Source: Rhizobium sp. SG_E_25_P2
Lineage (GTDB): Bacteria; Pseudomonadota; Alphaproteobacteria; Rhizobiales; Rhizobiaceae
NCBI RefSeq assembly: GCF_029892285.1
Contig: NZ_JARXVM010000001.1
Location: forward strand, 620,001 to 684,000
DNA: 64,000 bases
Reading direction: 5' to 3'
Shown here: positions 9,397 to 17,158 of the stretch, one piece after another
How positions within the stretch are numbered: the stretch's first letter is position 1
How the letters are laid out: each line of letters opens with the position of its first letter
Notes under the pieces: generated by a model
Told to the model about the DNA's origin: nothing
The model's database searches: none
Seen by the model: the letters and a program-made list of their open reading frames with translations, nothing else
Program-made: the position numbers and the translations under genes

Positions 9397-9589
9397 GAAT
9401 GCGTCTCCATTGCGCGATCAGGTCGGCTTGATGATCCGCCACGAGAGCCAGCGCTCGACTTAGATCCCTCTTCGTCATCCCACGGTTCGTCAGGACGCGA
9501 AGGGTCAGAATGTCGATGCGCGCCTCTCCATCTCCATAGACATGCACATGGGCGGGCTCATGGTCATCCGTGTAGATGACAAAGCGCAT
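9389..9589 (-). CDS. DUF4160 domain protein (copy 1), start uncertain
   Basis: A 66-residue product from ATG 9589, with the family core HEPAHVHVYGDGEARI. The frame stays open upstream and encodes nine further codons, ATT-GTC-ACT-GTC-CTC-CGT-GAA and two more. Their translation TVLREAG matches the conserved N-terminus of the paralogue at 35751-35993 (MPTVLRKYGYRF). The paralogue's initiator ATG aligns with the ATT at 9616-9614, so translation may begin at ATT (75 residues), or the start codon may be lost and the protein truncated. No strong ribosome site is seen for either choice. Function is unknown. Confidence 0.78.
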   Translation of the reverse strand: MRFVIYTDDHEPAHVHVYGDGEARIDILTLRVLTNRGMTKRDLSRALALVADHQADLIAQWRRIHG

Positions 9590-9684
9590 GCCAGCTTCAC
9601 GGAGGACAGTGACAATGTCGGAGAATAACCCAACTTGTTAGGTTGTTCAAGGAGGGGGGTTATGGGCGCCTCAAACACCCCTGA

Positions 9685-10725
9685 TCAGGGCGTCACTTCC
9701 CAGAAGATCTCGAACATCGGATCGAACACCGTCACCGGTCCCGCCGCGGTCTCGATCTTGGAGGGGAACTCCACCTTCTCCGCGCGCTTGACCAGCGTGA
9801 TGCGCGTCTCGTTCGGCGCCAATCCGTACCAGGCGGGACCGTTGAGCGAGGCGAAGGCTTCCAGCCTGTCCAGAGCCCCTTCGTCCTCGAACACATGGGC
9901 CAGGCAGCTCATCGTGTTGATCGATGTGAAGCAGCCGGCGCAGCCGCAGGCGCATTCCTTGAGCGGATCGACATGCGGAGCGGAATCGGTGCCGAGGAAG
10001 AATTTGGCGTTGCCTGAGGTCGCCGCCTTGCGCAACGCCTGGCGATGGCTTTCGCGCTTGGCGACCGGCAGGCAGTAGTAATGCGGCCGGATACCGCCGG
10101 CGAGGATGGCGTTGCGGTTGATGATCAGGTGATGGGTGGTGATCGAGCCGGCCAGATTGGCCTTGGAGGCGGCGATATAGTCGACGCCATCCTTGGTGGT
10201 GACATGCTCCATCGTGACCTTCAGCTCCGGCAGTCGAGTGCGCAGCGGATCGAGCACGGTTTCGATGAACACGGCTTCGCGGTCGAAAATATCGACATCA
10301 GAGGAGGTCACCTCGCCATGCACGCAGAGCGGCAGGCCGATCTTGGCCATGCGTTCGAACACCGGCATGGCCTTGTCCATGTCGCGCACGCCGGAATGGG
10401 AATTGGTGGTGGCGCCAGCCGGATAGAGCTTGGCGGCCGTGACGAGGCCGGAGCGATGCGCTTCTTCGAGATCGTCGGGATCAGTTCCCTCGGTGAGATA
10501 GAGCGTCATCAGCGGTTCGAAATGGTGATGTTCGGGCTTGGCCGCCAGGATGCGGTCGCGATAGGCGCGGGCGTCAGCCGTGGTGACCACGGGCGGAACC
10601 AGATTGGGCATGATGATCGCGCGGGCGAAATGCCTCGATGTATAGGGCAGCACGGCGTTGAGCATCTCGCCGTCGCGCAGGTGCAGATGCCAGTCGTCGG
10701 GGCGGCGCAGGGTGATCTCGGTCAT
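9685..10725 (-). CDS. pyrC: Dihydroorotase (class II, PyrC)
   Basis: A 346-residue zinc amidohydrolase that cyclises N-carbamoyl-L-aspartate to dihydroorotate in pyrimidine synthesis. Metal-binding HLHLRDG is near residue 15, and the carboxylated lysine region [13 protein letters not shown] is near residue 100. The histidines MEHVTTKD and ITTHHLI and the catalytic Asp in LGTDSAPH follow. Length and motif order match the E. coli-type enzyme rather than the longer PyrC2 group. The ATG at 10725 was preferred over one 17 codons upstream because it starts at the first family-like residue ([13 protein letters not shown]). Confidence 0.96.
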   Translation of the reverse strand: MTEITLRRPDDWHLHLRDGEMLNAVLPYTSRHFARAIIMPNLVPPVVTTADARAYRDRILAAKPEHHHFEPLMTLYLTEGTDPDDLEEAHRSGLVTAAKLYPAGATTNSHSGVRDMDKAMPVFERMAKIGLPLCVHGEVTSSDVDIFDREAVFIETVLDPLRTRLPELKVTMEHVTTKDGVDYIAASKANLAGSITTHHLIINRNAILAGGIRPHYYCLPVAKRESHRQALRKAATSGNAKFFLGTDSAPHVDPLKECACGCAGCFTSINTMSCLAHVFEDEGALDRLEAFASLNGPAWYGLAPNETRITLVKRAEKVEFPSKIETAAGPVTVFDPMFEIFWEVTP

Positions 10726-10817
10726 CGATCCAGGTTCCGGAGTAAAGAAGGGACGGACACGGCCATAACGCGACACCGCATGGCGCGCAACGTCTGAGAC
10801 GGAGAGAAGTTCACGCC

Positions 10818-10850
10818 AAAAAGAAACGCCCGCTGTGGAGGCGGGCGTTC
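10818..10850 (-). terminator. Rho-independent terminator of frcBCA
   Basis: On the minus strand the arms AACGCCCGC and GCGGGCGTT (10841-10849 and 10825-10833) form a 9-bp GC-rich stem, followed by the U-rich TTTCTTTTT (10824-10818 read on the minus strand). It lies 21 bp after the frcA stop codon. Confidence 0.85.
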
Positions 10851-10870
10851 AAAAATTCCTTGGAAGGAAA

Positions 10871-11653
10871 TCAGGCGGCCATCGCGGCTTCAGGCGGCGC
10901 TTTCGCGCCGGTCATGAAGGCCACGGCGTCCGACATGGTGTAGTCTTTTGGATTGATCACGCAAAGGCGCTTGCCGAGCCGGTGAACATGGATGCGGTCC
11001 GCCACTTCGAAAACATGCGGCATGTTGTGCGAGATCAGCACGATCGGCATGCCACGCGCCTTCACATCCTGTATCAGTTCGAGCACGCGGCGCGATTCCT
11101 TGACGCCGAGGGCTGCGGTGGGTTCGTCGAGAATGATCACCTTGGAGCCGAAGGCCGCGGCGCGCGCCACCGCCACGCCTTGGCGCTGGCCGCCCGAGAG
11201 CGTTTCGACCGCCTGGTTGATGTTCTGGATGGTCAGCAGGCCAAGCTCGGAGAGCTTGTCGCGGGCCACTTTTTCCATTGCCTTGCGGTCGAGCATACGA
11301 AACACCGAGCCCAGCGGCCCCGGTTTGCGCAACTCTCGACCGAGGAACATATTGTCGGCGATCGACAATGCCGGCGAAAGCGCCAGGTTCTGATAGACCG
11401 TCTCGATGCCGGCCTTGCGAGCCTCGATCGGCGAGCGGAAGCGAACCGGCTGGCCATCAAGGCGGATCTCGCCTTCGTCCGCCGTCACGGCGCCCGAAAG
11501 CGCCTTGATCAGCGACGACTTGCCGGCGCCGTTGTCGCCGATCACGGCGAGGATTTCGCCCGGATAGAGGTCAAAATCGGCGCTATCGAGAGCGGTCACC
11601 TTGCCATAGCGTTTGACGAGGCCGCGTGCGGTGAGAATGGGTTCGCGAGACAT
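10871..11653 (-). CDS. frcA: Fructose ABC importer, ATP-binding protein
   Basis: A 260-residue single-domain ATPase of the sugar importer family. Walker A is GDNGAGKSS, the signature is LSGGQRQG and Walker B is VIILDEPTAAL. Sugar ATPases of the RbsA type usually carry two such domains; the single domain is typical of rhizobial FrcA, whose sequence as I recall it is nearly identical over long stretches (TVYQNLALSPALSIADNMF). The start ATG at 11653 shares one base with the frcC stop codon (TGATG), indicating coupled translation. It energises FrcC for import of fructose, and of ribose or mannose in characterised rhizobial systems. Confidence 0.95.
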   Translation of the reverse strand: MSREPILTARGLVKRYGKVTALDSADFDLYPGEILAVIGDNGAGKSSLIKALSGAVTADEGEIRLDGQPVRFRSPIEARKAGIETVYQNLALSPALSIADNMFLGRELRKPGPLGSVFRMLDRKAMEKVARDKLSELGLLTIQNINQAVETLSGGQRQGVAVARAAAFGSKVIILDEPTAALGVKESRRVLELIQDVKARGMPIVLISHNMPHVFEVADRIHVHRLGKRLCVINPKDYTMSDAVAFMTGAKAPPEAAMAA

Positions 11654-12735
11654 CAGCCGGCCACCTTTCTGATCCACTGGTCGATCGCAACGGCGGTGAT
11701 GATCAACACGCCGATGAGGAGATAGGTCCATTGCGGGTCGGTGCCGATCAGCCGCAGTCCCAGCGAGAAGACGCCGACGATCAGGCCGCCGAACAGCATG
11801 CCCATGATCGAGCCGCGTCCGCCGAACAACGAAATGCCGCCGATCACAACGGCCGTGATGGATTCGATATTGGCGAACTGCCCTGCGGTCGGAGAAACCG
11901 AACCGATGCGGCCGATCAGCGCCCAGCCGGCAAAGGCGCAGATCAGGCCCGACAAGGTATAGACGGTGGTCAGCATGCGCTTGACATTGACGCCGGCGAG
12001 TTCAGCCGCGTCGGGATCGTCGCCCACGGCATAAAGATGGCGTCCCCAGGCGGTGCGGTTCAGCACATACCAGAGCACGGCCGTCAGCAGCACCATGGCG
12101 ATGACGCCATAAGTGAAGACTGCGCCGCCAAGGCGAATGCGTTCGCCGAAGAACTGCAGGATCGGCGCGTTCTGCTCGATATCCTGCCCACGGATGGTTT
12201 CATTGGCGGAGTAGAGAAAGTTCGAGGCGAGCACGATCTGCCACATGCCCAGCGTCACGATGAACGGCGGCAGCTTCATACGCGACACAAGCAGGCCATT
12301 GATGAAGCCGCAAGCCGCGCCGACCGCGAGCCCGCACAGCACGGCGAAGGTCGGCGGCAGGCCATAGCGGAAGGTGAACTGGCCCATGACCACGGAGGAG
12401 AGAACCATGATCGCTCCGACCGATAGGTCGATGCCGGCGGTCAGGATCACCAACGTCTGCGCCGCGCCAACGATGCCGACGATGGCCACCTGCTGAAGAA
12501 TGAGACTAAGCGAGAAGGCCGAGAAGAATTTACCGCCGAGGATCGCGCCGAAAATGGCGAGCGACAGCACCAGCACGATCATCGGCACCGCAGCCGGACT
12601 GGAATGCAGGTAGTGCTGCAATCTCTGCAGCGGCGTCTTGTCATGCGTGTCGAAGCTCGCAAGCTGCGTGGAGCTTTGCGACAGGACTTTCTCGAATTCC
12701 TGAGACGGCTGTGAGGCAGCGCGCGGCTCACTCAT
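11653..12735 (-). CDS. frcC: Fructose ABC importer, permease
   Basis: A 360-residue inner-membrane permease of the ribose/fructose family with about ten hydrophobic segments and the conserved GIDLSVGAIM and GGRGSIMG loops. The N-terminal about 45 residues are hydrophilic. The start at 12735 is set by a strong GGAGGAAGG ribosome site. It is the second gene of frcBCA. The 257-bp gap after frcB contains a strong hairpin that probably lets the binding protein be made in excess over the permease. Confidence 0.95.
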   Translation of the reverse strand: MSEPRAASQPSQEFEKVLSQSSTQLASFDTHDKTPLQRLQHYLHSSPAAVPMIVLVLSLAIFGAILGGKFFSAFSLSLILQQVAIVGIVGAAQTLVILTAGIDLSVGAIMVLSSVVMGQFTFRYGLPPTFAVLCGLAVGAACGFINGLLVSRMKLPPFIVTLGMWQIVLASNFLYSANETIRGQDIEQNAPILQFFGERIRLGGAVFTYGVIAMVLLTAVLWYVLNRTAWGRHLYAVGDDPDAAELAGVNVKRMLTTVYTLSGLICAFAGWALIGRIGSVSPTAGQFANIESITAVVIGGISLFGGRGSIMGMLFGGLIVGVFSLGLRLIGTDPQWTYLLIGVLIITAVAIDQWIRKVAG

Positions 12736-12953
12736 CTTCCTTCCTCCCATTGTTCTGGTTGCGCAACCTTTCCGACAGCGGCCGGAGTTCGTCGCGATTG
12801 ACATGCGCCCGAGGGCATTCCGTCCGGCGTCGCTCGCATCCGGTCCGGGAGAGCGGCGCCGCAAAGCGCTGCTCAGATGATGGTCCGCCTCGCATGCGGG
12901 CGTCAATGCCCGCAAGGTCCGCCTGATCGAGAGCGAAACAGTCTTGTTCGTAC

Positions 12954-12982
12954 GCCGCCCCGGGCAAGGAGCCCGAGGCGGC
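12954..12982 (-). promoter_or_regulatory. Intercistronic hairpin between frcB and frcC
   Basis: GCCGCCCCGGGC (12954-12965) and GCCCGAGGCGGC (12971-12982) pair over 12 bp with one G-U wobble and a 5-nt loop. No U-tract follows. It starts 11 bp beyond the frcB stop codon on the minus strand. Such hairpins protect the upstream message from 3'-to-5' decay, giving more binding protein than permease. Confidence 0.7.
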
Positions 12983-12992
12983 AGAGTTCATA

Positions 12993-14018
12993 TCAGCCCC
13001 AGCACTTTTCCATGCCGGTCTTGACGTCGATCGACTCGACGCCAGCAGCAGGCTTGTCGGTCACCAGAGCCACGCCGGTGTCGAAGAAGTTCTTGCCTTC
13101 GGTCGGCTTCGGCTTTTCACCGGTTTCGGCGAACTTCTTGATGGCCTCGACGCCGAGCGCCGCCATCATCAGCGGGTACTGCTGCGAGGTCGCGCCAATG
13201 ACGCCGTCCTGCACGTTCTTCACGCCCGGGCAACCGCCGTCGACAGAAACGATCAGCACGTCCTTCTCGCGGCCGACAGCCTTCAGCGCTTCATAAGCGC
13301 CGGCGGCAGCCGGTTCGTTGATGGTGTGCACGACGTTGATTTCCGGATCCTTCTGGAGAAGGTTTTCCATGGCGGTGCGACCGCCCTCTTCATTGCCGTT
13401 GGTCACGTCATGGCCGACGATGCGCGCATCGTCTTCGTCGCCGATCTTGTTGGCGTCCTTCGGGTCGATGCCGAAGCCGATCATGAAGCCCTGGTCGCGC
13501 ATGACGTCGACGGAGGGCTGCGACGGCGTAAGATCGAGGAAGGCGACCTTGGCGTCCTTGGCGGCGTCGCCGAGGGTGGCGGCGGCCCACTGGCCGATCA
13601 GCTTACCGGCAAGGAGGTTGTCGGTGGCGAAGGTCGAGTCAGCGGCGTCGATCGGCTCAAGCGGCGTGTCGAGCGCGATGACCAGGAGACCAGCGTCGCG
13701 CGCCTTCTGGACAGCCGGAACGATGCCCTTGGTGTCAGAGGCGGCGATCAGGATACCCTTCGCGCCATCGGCGATGCAGGTTTCAATGGCGGCGACCTGG
13801 CTTTCGGAATCGCCGTCGACCTTGCCGGCGTAAGCCTTGAGCGTCACGCCCAGTTCCTTAGCTTTGGCTTCAGCGCCTTCCTTCATCTTGACGAAGAAAG
13901 GATTTGTGTCAGTCTTGGTGATGAGGCACGCAGACACGTCGGCAGCCTGCGCGGAGCCGGAGAAAGCGACGCCAAGCGCGAGCGCGCCAAATGCTGCGGC
14001 AAGAATGGATGACTTCAT
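12993..14018 (-). CDS. frcB: Fructose ABC importer, periplasmic binding protein
   Basis: A 341-residue type 1 sugar-binding protein. The first 25 residues are a signal peptide ending in AQA before [10 protein letters not shown]. The mature part has the two-lobe ribose-binding fold, with [15 protein letters not shown] at the N-terminus and [16 protein letters not shown] near the hinge. Two cysteine pairs are possible in the mature protein. The start at 14018 has a strong GGGAGGAAATC ribosome site. It is the first and probably most highly expressed gene of frcBCA, and the likely FrcR operator lies about 150 bp upstream. Confidence 0.95.
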   Translation of the reverse strand: MKSSILAAAFGALALGVAFSGSAQAADVSACLITKTDTNPFFVKMKEGAEAKAKELGVTLKAYAGKVDGDSESQVAAIETCIADGAKGILIAASDTKGIVPAVQKARDAGLLVIALDTPLEPIDAADSTFATDNLLAGKLIGQWAAATLGDAAKDAKVAFLDLTPSQPSVDVMRDQGFMIGFGIDPKDANKIGDEDDARIVGHDVTNGNEEGGRTAMENLLQKDPEINVVHTINEPAAAGAYEALKAVGREKDVLIVSVDGGCPGVKNVQDGVIGATSQQYPLMMAALGVEAIKKFAETGEKPKPTEGKNFFDTGVALVTDKPAAGVESIDVKTGMEKCWG

Positions 14019-14165
14019 GATTTCCTCCCAAGGAAATTGACCTCCGGCGCCGGACTATCCGACGCCCGTTTCGAGCGCCGCACTTATCGGGTACGACCCA
14101 AAGCTCCTCCCGCTTCGTGCGACCGCCGATCCTGAGATAATCACCAATCAAAACGCCTGTCAATA

Positions 14166-14186
14166 AATAAATCGAGTTGATTTATT
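14166..14186. promoter_or_regulatory. Candidate FrcR operator
   Basis: AATAAATC (14166-14173) and GATTTATT (14179-14186) are a perfect 8-bp inverted repeat with a 5-nt spacer, in the AT-rich gap between the divergent frcB and frcR genes. ROK-family repressors bind AT-rich palindromes of this kind. Its position would let FrcR control both directions. Confidence 0.7.
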
Positions 14187-14245
14187 AATTAGATGTGGCA
14201 TGGTCCGGGTCACTTGTTATAGTCACGCCCGGGAGGAGAATGGGC

Positions 14246-15478
14246 ATGGCGGAGATGAATCCGACCGAACAACGCACGGCGGAAACCCTCGTTGTCGACC
14301 CGATGGGCGGCGCGAACCAGACGCGCGTGCGCGCTTACAACGAACGCCTCGTATTGTCGCTGGTGCGCCGACACGGCAGCCTGTCGAAAGCTGAAATCGC
14401 CCGACGCACCGGCCTGTCCGCGCAGACCGTGTCGGTGATCATGCGCGCGCTCGAAAAAGACGGCTTGTTGAGCCGGGGCCTGCCGCAACGCGGCCGGGTC
14501 GGCCAGCCGTCGATCCCGATGAGCCTAAATCCGGACGGGGTGTTCTCGCTCGGGCTCAAAGTGGGCCGCCGCAGTTGCGAGTTGATCCTGATGGATTTCG
14601 TCGGCGCCGTGCGCATGCGCCGCACCGAGGCCTATCGTTATCCCACGCCGGAGCTGATTGTCGATTTTGTCGTCATGTCCGTCGCCAGCATGCGCCGCGG
14701 TCTGTCTGACAGTCTTTGGCTCAAGGTCTCCGGTCTGGGTGTGGCGCTTCCGTTCGAGTTGTGGAACTGGGTCGAGGCGCTTGGGGCCCCGAAAACGGAT
14801 ATGGACGCCTGGCGCAACACCGATGTTGCGGATTTGTTATCGGAGGCGCTCGCTCTGCCGGTCGTGGTGCAAAATGACGCGACCGCCGCCTGCGCCGCCG
14901 AACTCGCCTTCGGCCATGGTCCGCGTTACGCCGACTTCGCTTATTTCTTCATCGGCACCTTCATCGGCGGCGGTGTGGCGATCAATCACGCGCTCTATCC
15001 CGGCCGGACCGGCAATGCCGGCGCCTTCGGCTCCATGCCGTTTCGAGCCGACGGGGCACAGGCAGACCAGCTGATCGACCACGCCTCCATCATCCAGCTT
15101 GAACGGAAGCTCGACAAAGCCGGGCGAGATCCGTCCTCCATCTGGCTGGAGCCGGACCGCTGGGAAGATTTCGGCGAGATCGAAAGCGAGTGGATCGAGG
15201 AAACGGCGGAAGCGCTGGCCTTCGCCACGGCCTCGGTCTGCTCCGTCATCGATTTCGAGGCGGTAATCATCGACGGCGGTTTCAGCCCTTCGGTGAAAGG
15301 CAGGATCGTGGCGGCGACCCGCAAGGCGATCGCCCGCGTCAATCTGCAGGGCATCGCCGCCCCGGTGATTGAGGCGGGGCTGGTGGGGGCGTCCGCGCGC
15401 GCCATCGGCGCCGCCAGCCTGCCGCTGTTTTCCCGCTATCACATCGATCAAAGCGTATTGTTCAAGGAGTTGGCCTGA
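14246..15478 (+). CDS. frcR: ROK-family transcriptional regulator of fructose uptake
   Basis: A 410-residue regulator with an N-terminal helix-turn-helix (about residues 35-75: GSLSKAEIARRTGLSAQTVS) and a C-terminal ROK domain (FFIGTFIGGGVAIN). The cysteine-rich zinc motif of ROK sugar kinases is missing, which fits a regulator without kinase activity. The start at 14246 is chosen because GGGAGGAG (14231-14238) lies 7 nt upstream; a GTG at 14195 in the same frame lacks such a site and would overlap the promoter. It is divergent from frcBCA and overlaps the FucU-like gene by one base. It probably represses frcBCA in the absence of sugar. Confidence 0.9.
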   Translation: MAEMNPTEQRTAETLVVDPMGGANQTRVRAYNERLVLSLVRRHGSLSKAEIARRTGLSAQTVSVIMRALEKDGLLSRGLPQRGRVGQPSIPMSLNPDGVFSLGLKVGRRSCELILMDFVGAVRMRRTEAYRYPTPELIVDFVVMSVASMRRGLSDSLWLKVSGLGVALPFELWNWVEALGAPKTDMDAWRNTDVADLLSEALALPVVVQNDATAACAAELAFGHGPRYADFAYFFIGTFIGGGVAINHALYPGRTGNAGAFGSMPFRADGAQADQLIDHASIIQLERKLDKAGRDPSSIWLEPDRWEDFGEIESEWIEETAEALAFATASVCSVIDFEAVIIDGGFSPSVKGRIVAATRKAIARVNLQGIAAPVIEAGLVGASARAIGAASLPLFSRYHIDQSVLFKELA

Positions 15479-15906
15479 TGCTCAAAGGCGTCGATCCCGT
15501 ATTAAGTCCCGATCTTCTCGCGACCCTGCGCGCCATGGGGCATGGCGACGAAATCGCGCTCGTGGACGGCAATTATCCCGGGCTCGAACATGCGCGGCGG
15601 CTGGTCAGGGCCGATGGCCACGGCGTCATCCGCATTCTGGACGCCATTCTTTCGCTGATGCCCGTGGATGATTTCGTCGATTGCGGCATTTTCCGCGCCA
15701 CAGTGCGCGGCGATCTCGACGCCATTGATCCTGTCCATGCCGACATGATCGAGATCTGCGCCCAAAGGGAGCCTGAACGAACGGTTTTACCGCTGGCCCC
15801 GCAGGAGTTTTATGAGCGCGTTCGTCGCGCCCATACGATCGTGCAGACATCCGAACCCCGGCTGTATGGCAATATCATCCTGCGCAAGGGCGTGATCTAC
15901 CCCTGA
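15478..15906 (+). CDS. RbsD/FucU-family sugar mutarotase
   Basis: A 142-residue protein of the RbsD/FucU fold. Conserved elements are LLATLRAMGHGDEIALVDGN at the N-terminus, containing the catalytic His, and RLYGNIILRKGVI at the C-terminus, with the Tyr and Asn of FucU-type enzymes. These enzymes interconvert alpha and beta anomers or pyranose and furanose forms of sugars. It is translationally coupled to frcR (TGATG), suggesting that it prepares fructose or ribose for transport or phosphorylation. The sugar kinase FrcK found in some rhizobial frc loci is not present here. Confidence 0.88.
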   Translation: MLKGVDPVLSPDLLATLRAMGHGDEIALVDGNYPGLEHARRLVRADGHGVIRILDAILSLMPVDDFVDCGIFRATVRGDLDAIDPVHADMIEICAQREPERTVLPLAPQEFYERVRRAHTIVQTSEPRLYGNIILRKGVIYP

Positions 15907-16247
15907 TCGCGCGCGCCGGTGGAACAGCGTTCCTGTCAACGAGGTTACCAATTTGTAATCGTCGTTTTCCTTGAAAAGCCGCATTTCAAACCACAAATCA
16001 GTCTCGTGGCGATCATGAAGAACGCCCGTAACCTGGTCAAATGGCTCGTCCCCCGCCTTGCCAGGTTTGACGGACAAAGGCTCCTTCCCCCCTCTCCGAG
16101 CCTTTGTCCGCCCCCTTTTTCCGTTAGACTGTCTATCCCGCATTTCGGCCCGTCATAGGATTGCTGAGAGCGGAACCGAAAGCAGGCGGCCCGTTTGGAT
16201 CAGGCAATACTTGCGCATGCTCAATGCGCCTGCGCTGCGTGGCTCTC
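15907..16247. other. Intergenic region containing a terminator
   Basis: No convincing protein gene. Short frames exist on both strands but overlap the FucU gene or cross the terminator at 16072-16120. The roughly 165 nt between the FucU stop and the terminator could be a 3' untranslated region or a small RNA. Confidence 0.5.
16072..16120 (+). terminator. Strong rho-independent terminator
   Basis: GGACAAAGGCTC (16072-16083) and GAGCCTTTGTCC (16098-16109) form a perfect 12-bp stem with a 14-nt loop, followed by GCCCCCTTTTT. It ends transcription from frcR and the FucU-like gene or from an unannotated transcript. Confidence 0.9.
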
Positions 16248-16550
16248 ATGCGCAAAGCCGTGTTCGCCACCGCAACTCCCGGTAGGCGCCGTCAATCCCG
16301 CCACCCACTTCGTCTCGATGTTTCAGGCCGCCGCGTTATCCTCCGGTACTTTCCGGCGGATCTTCGATTCTCCTTCTGCAACCGGGAGACGTCGCATATT
16401 AGATATCCATGGCTTTTGGTGGTGGCGGGCGGACCTCTCGTCCTGGCGCTTGTGATCGCCGATGCTCTCATTCGCCAGCGTCGGTTGAACACTTCAGAAG
16501 AGCGCAGCGCACCGAAAGCGTGGACCGACTATATGAACGGCGATGAATGA
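16248..16550 (+). CDS. Hypothetical protein with one membrane segment
   Basis: A possible 100-residue product with a hydrophobic stretch near residues 54-74 (YPWLLVVAGGPLVLALVIAD) followed by a charged tail (RQRRLNTSEERSAPKAW). I do not recognise it. The start is uncertain; ATG 16248 is the last ATG well before the membrane segment, and no good ribosome site is seen. It could be a real single-pass membrane protein or a chance frame. Confidence 0.3.
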   Translation: MRKAVFATATPGRRRQSRHPLRLDVSGRRVILRYFPADLRFSFCNRETSHIRYPWLLVVAGGPLVLALVIADALIRQRRLNTSEERSAPKAWTDYMNGDE

Positions 16551-16608
16551 AGGATACCGAAACAAAACCCCCAATTGTCGGGCGCAAGCTCCAGGCAAGC
16601 CACGAAGG

Positions 16609-16623
16609 TTAATAACGGTTAAC
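16609..16623. promoter_or_regulatory. Paired TTAA motif upstream of small gene
   Basis: GGTTAA is repeated 10 bp apart (TTAA at 16609-16612, TTAAC at 16619-16623), giving TTAA-N6-TTAAC. It resembles a CtrA box, whose canonical spacing is N7, so the match is one base short. It lies about 22 bp before the ATG at 16645. Confidence 0.3.
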
Positions 16624-16644
16624 GATTTATGGTGGGCCGGGACA

Positions 16645-16908
16645 ATGGAAATCAACACGAATGCTGGCGGATATGGCCGAACGCCACGCGCTTACGATTT
16701 GGCTCCGAAACAGGACGCATCGGCAGAGACGCTGACGAAAAAAATCGACCGTCGCGACAACGCCCTGACCGGAAGCAACGCCGTGCTGAGCGCCAGCCTG
16801 GCCAACGCGCTGTGGGCGGCGCAGGAAAACCGTCAATCCGATGACGCCTCGCAGAACGCTGCTTCGCGGAACGCCATCGAAAGCAGCTATTTTGAATTCA
16901 TGAACTAA
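16645..16908 (+). CDS. Hypothetical small protein, 87 residues
   Basis: Hydrophilic, Ala/Asn/Ser-rich 87-residue protein with no signal peptide or membrane segment. It opens MEINTNAGGYGRTPRAYDLA and ends SSYFEFMN. The central part (NAVLSASLANALWAAQENRQ) would be amphipathic helix. I do not recognise a family. The ATG at 16645 follows a GGGCCGGGACA stretch that is at best a weak ribosome site. A paired TTAA motif upstream suggests a dedicated promoter. Confidence 0.5.
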   Translation: MEINTNAGGYGRTPRAYDLAPKQDASAETLTKKIDRRDNALTGSNAVLSASLANALWAAQENRQSDDASQNAASRNAIESSYFEFMN

Positions 16909-17120
16909 AGCGTGTCGCGATCTTTCAGATTCGCACTTTGCGCTTTCTCTCTGTTTTATCGCATTTCGTCGACCCAAAACTGGCCCCAGTTTCGGGCGAC
17001 ATGCTTTGGTGCTTTAGGCCCGACTGCGGCGTTAAACCGCAAAGCGGATCGTCGGTCCCGACCGACGTTTTCCGAGCGCAATACGCCAGCGGCGCGAATG
17101 CTGACTCGTTAGGTTCTAGA
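16909..17120. repeat. Possible degenerate intergenic palindromic element
   Basis: After the small gene comes AAAGCGTGTCGCGATCTTTC, then a hairpin with arms 16973-16983 and 16986-16996 (one mismatch), followed by CGACATGC. A partial second copy of the opening motif (TAGAGCGTGTC) occurs near 17117. The layout recalls short dispersed palindromic elements common between rhizobial genes. Copy number cannot be judged from one window. Confidence 0.35.
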
Positions 17121-17158
17121 GCGTGTCTCAGCAGTACGCCAAACGTCGGGAAAATCCG

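Noticed and set aside
15787-16143. A minus-strand frame of 118 codons across the FucU end and the terminator
   Set aside because: It overlaps a confident gene and a perfect terminator stem, and has no ribosome site or family resemblance.
15919-16158. A plus-strand frame of 79 codons after the FucU gene
   Set aside because: It passes through the strong terminator at 16072-16120 and has no family resemblance.
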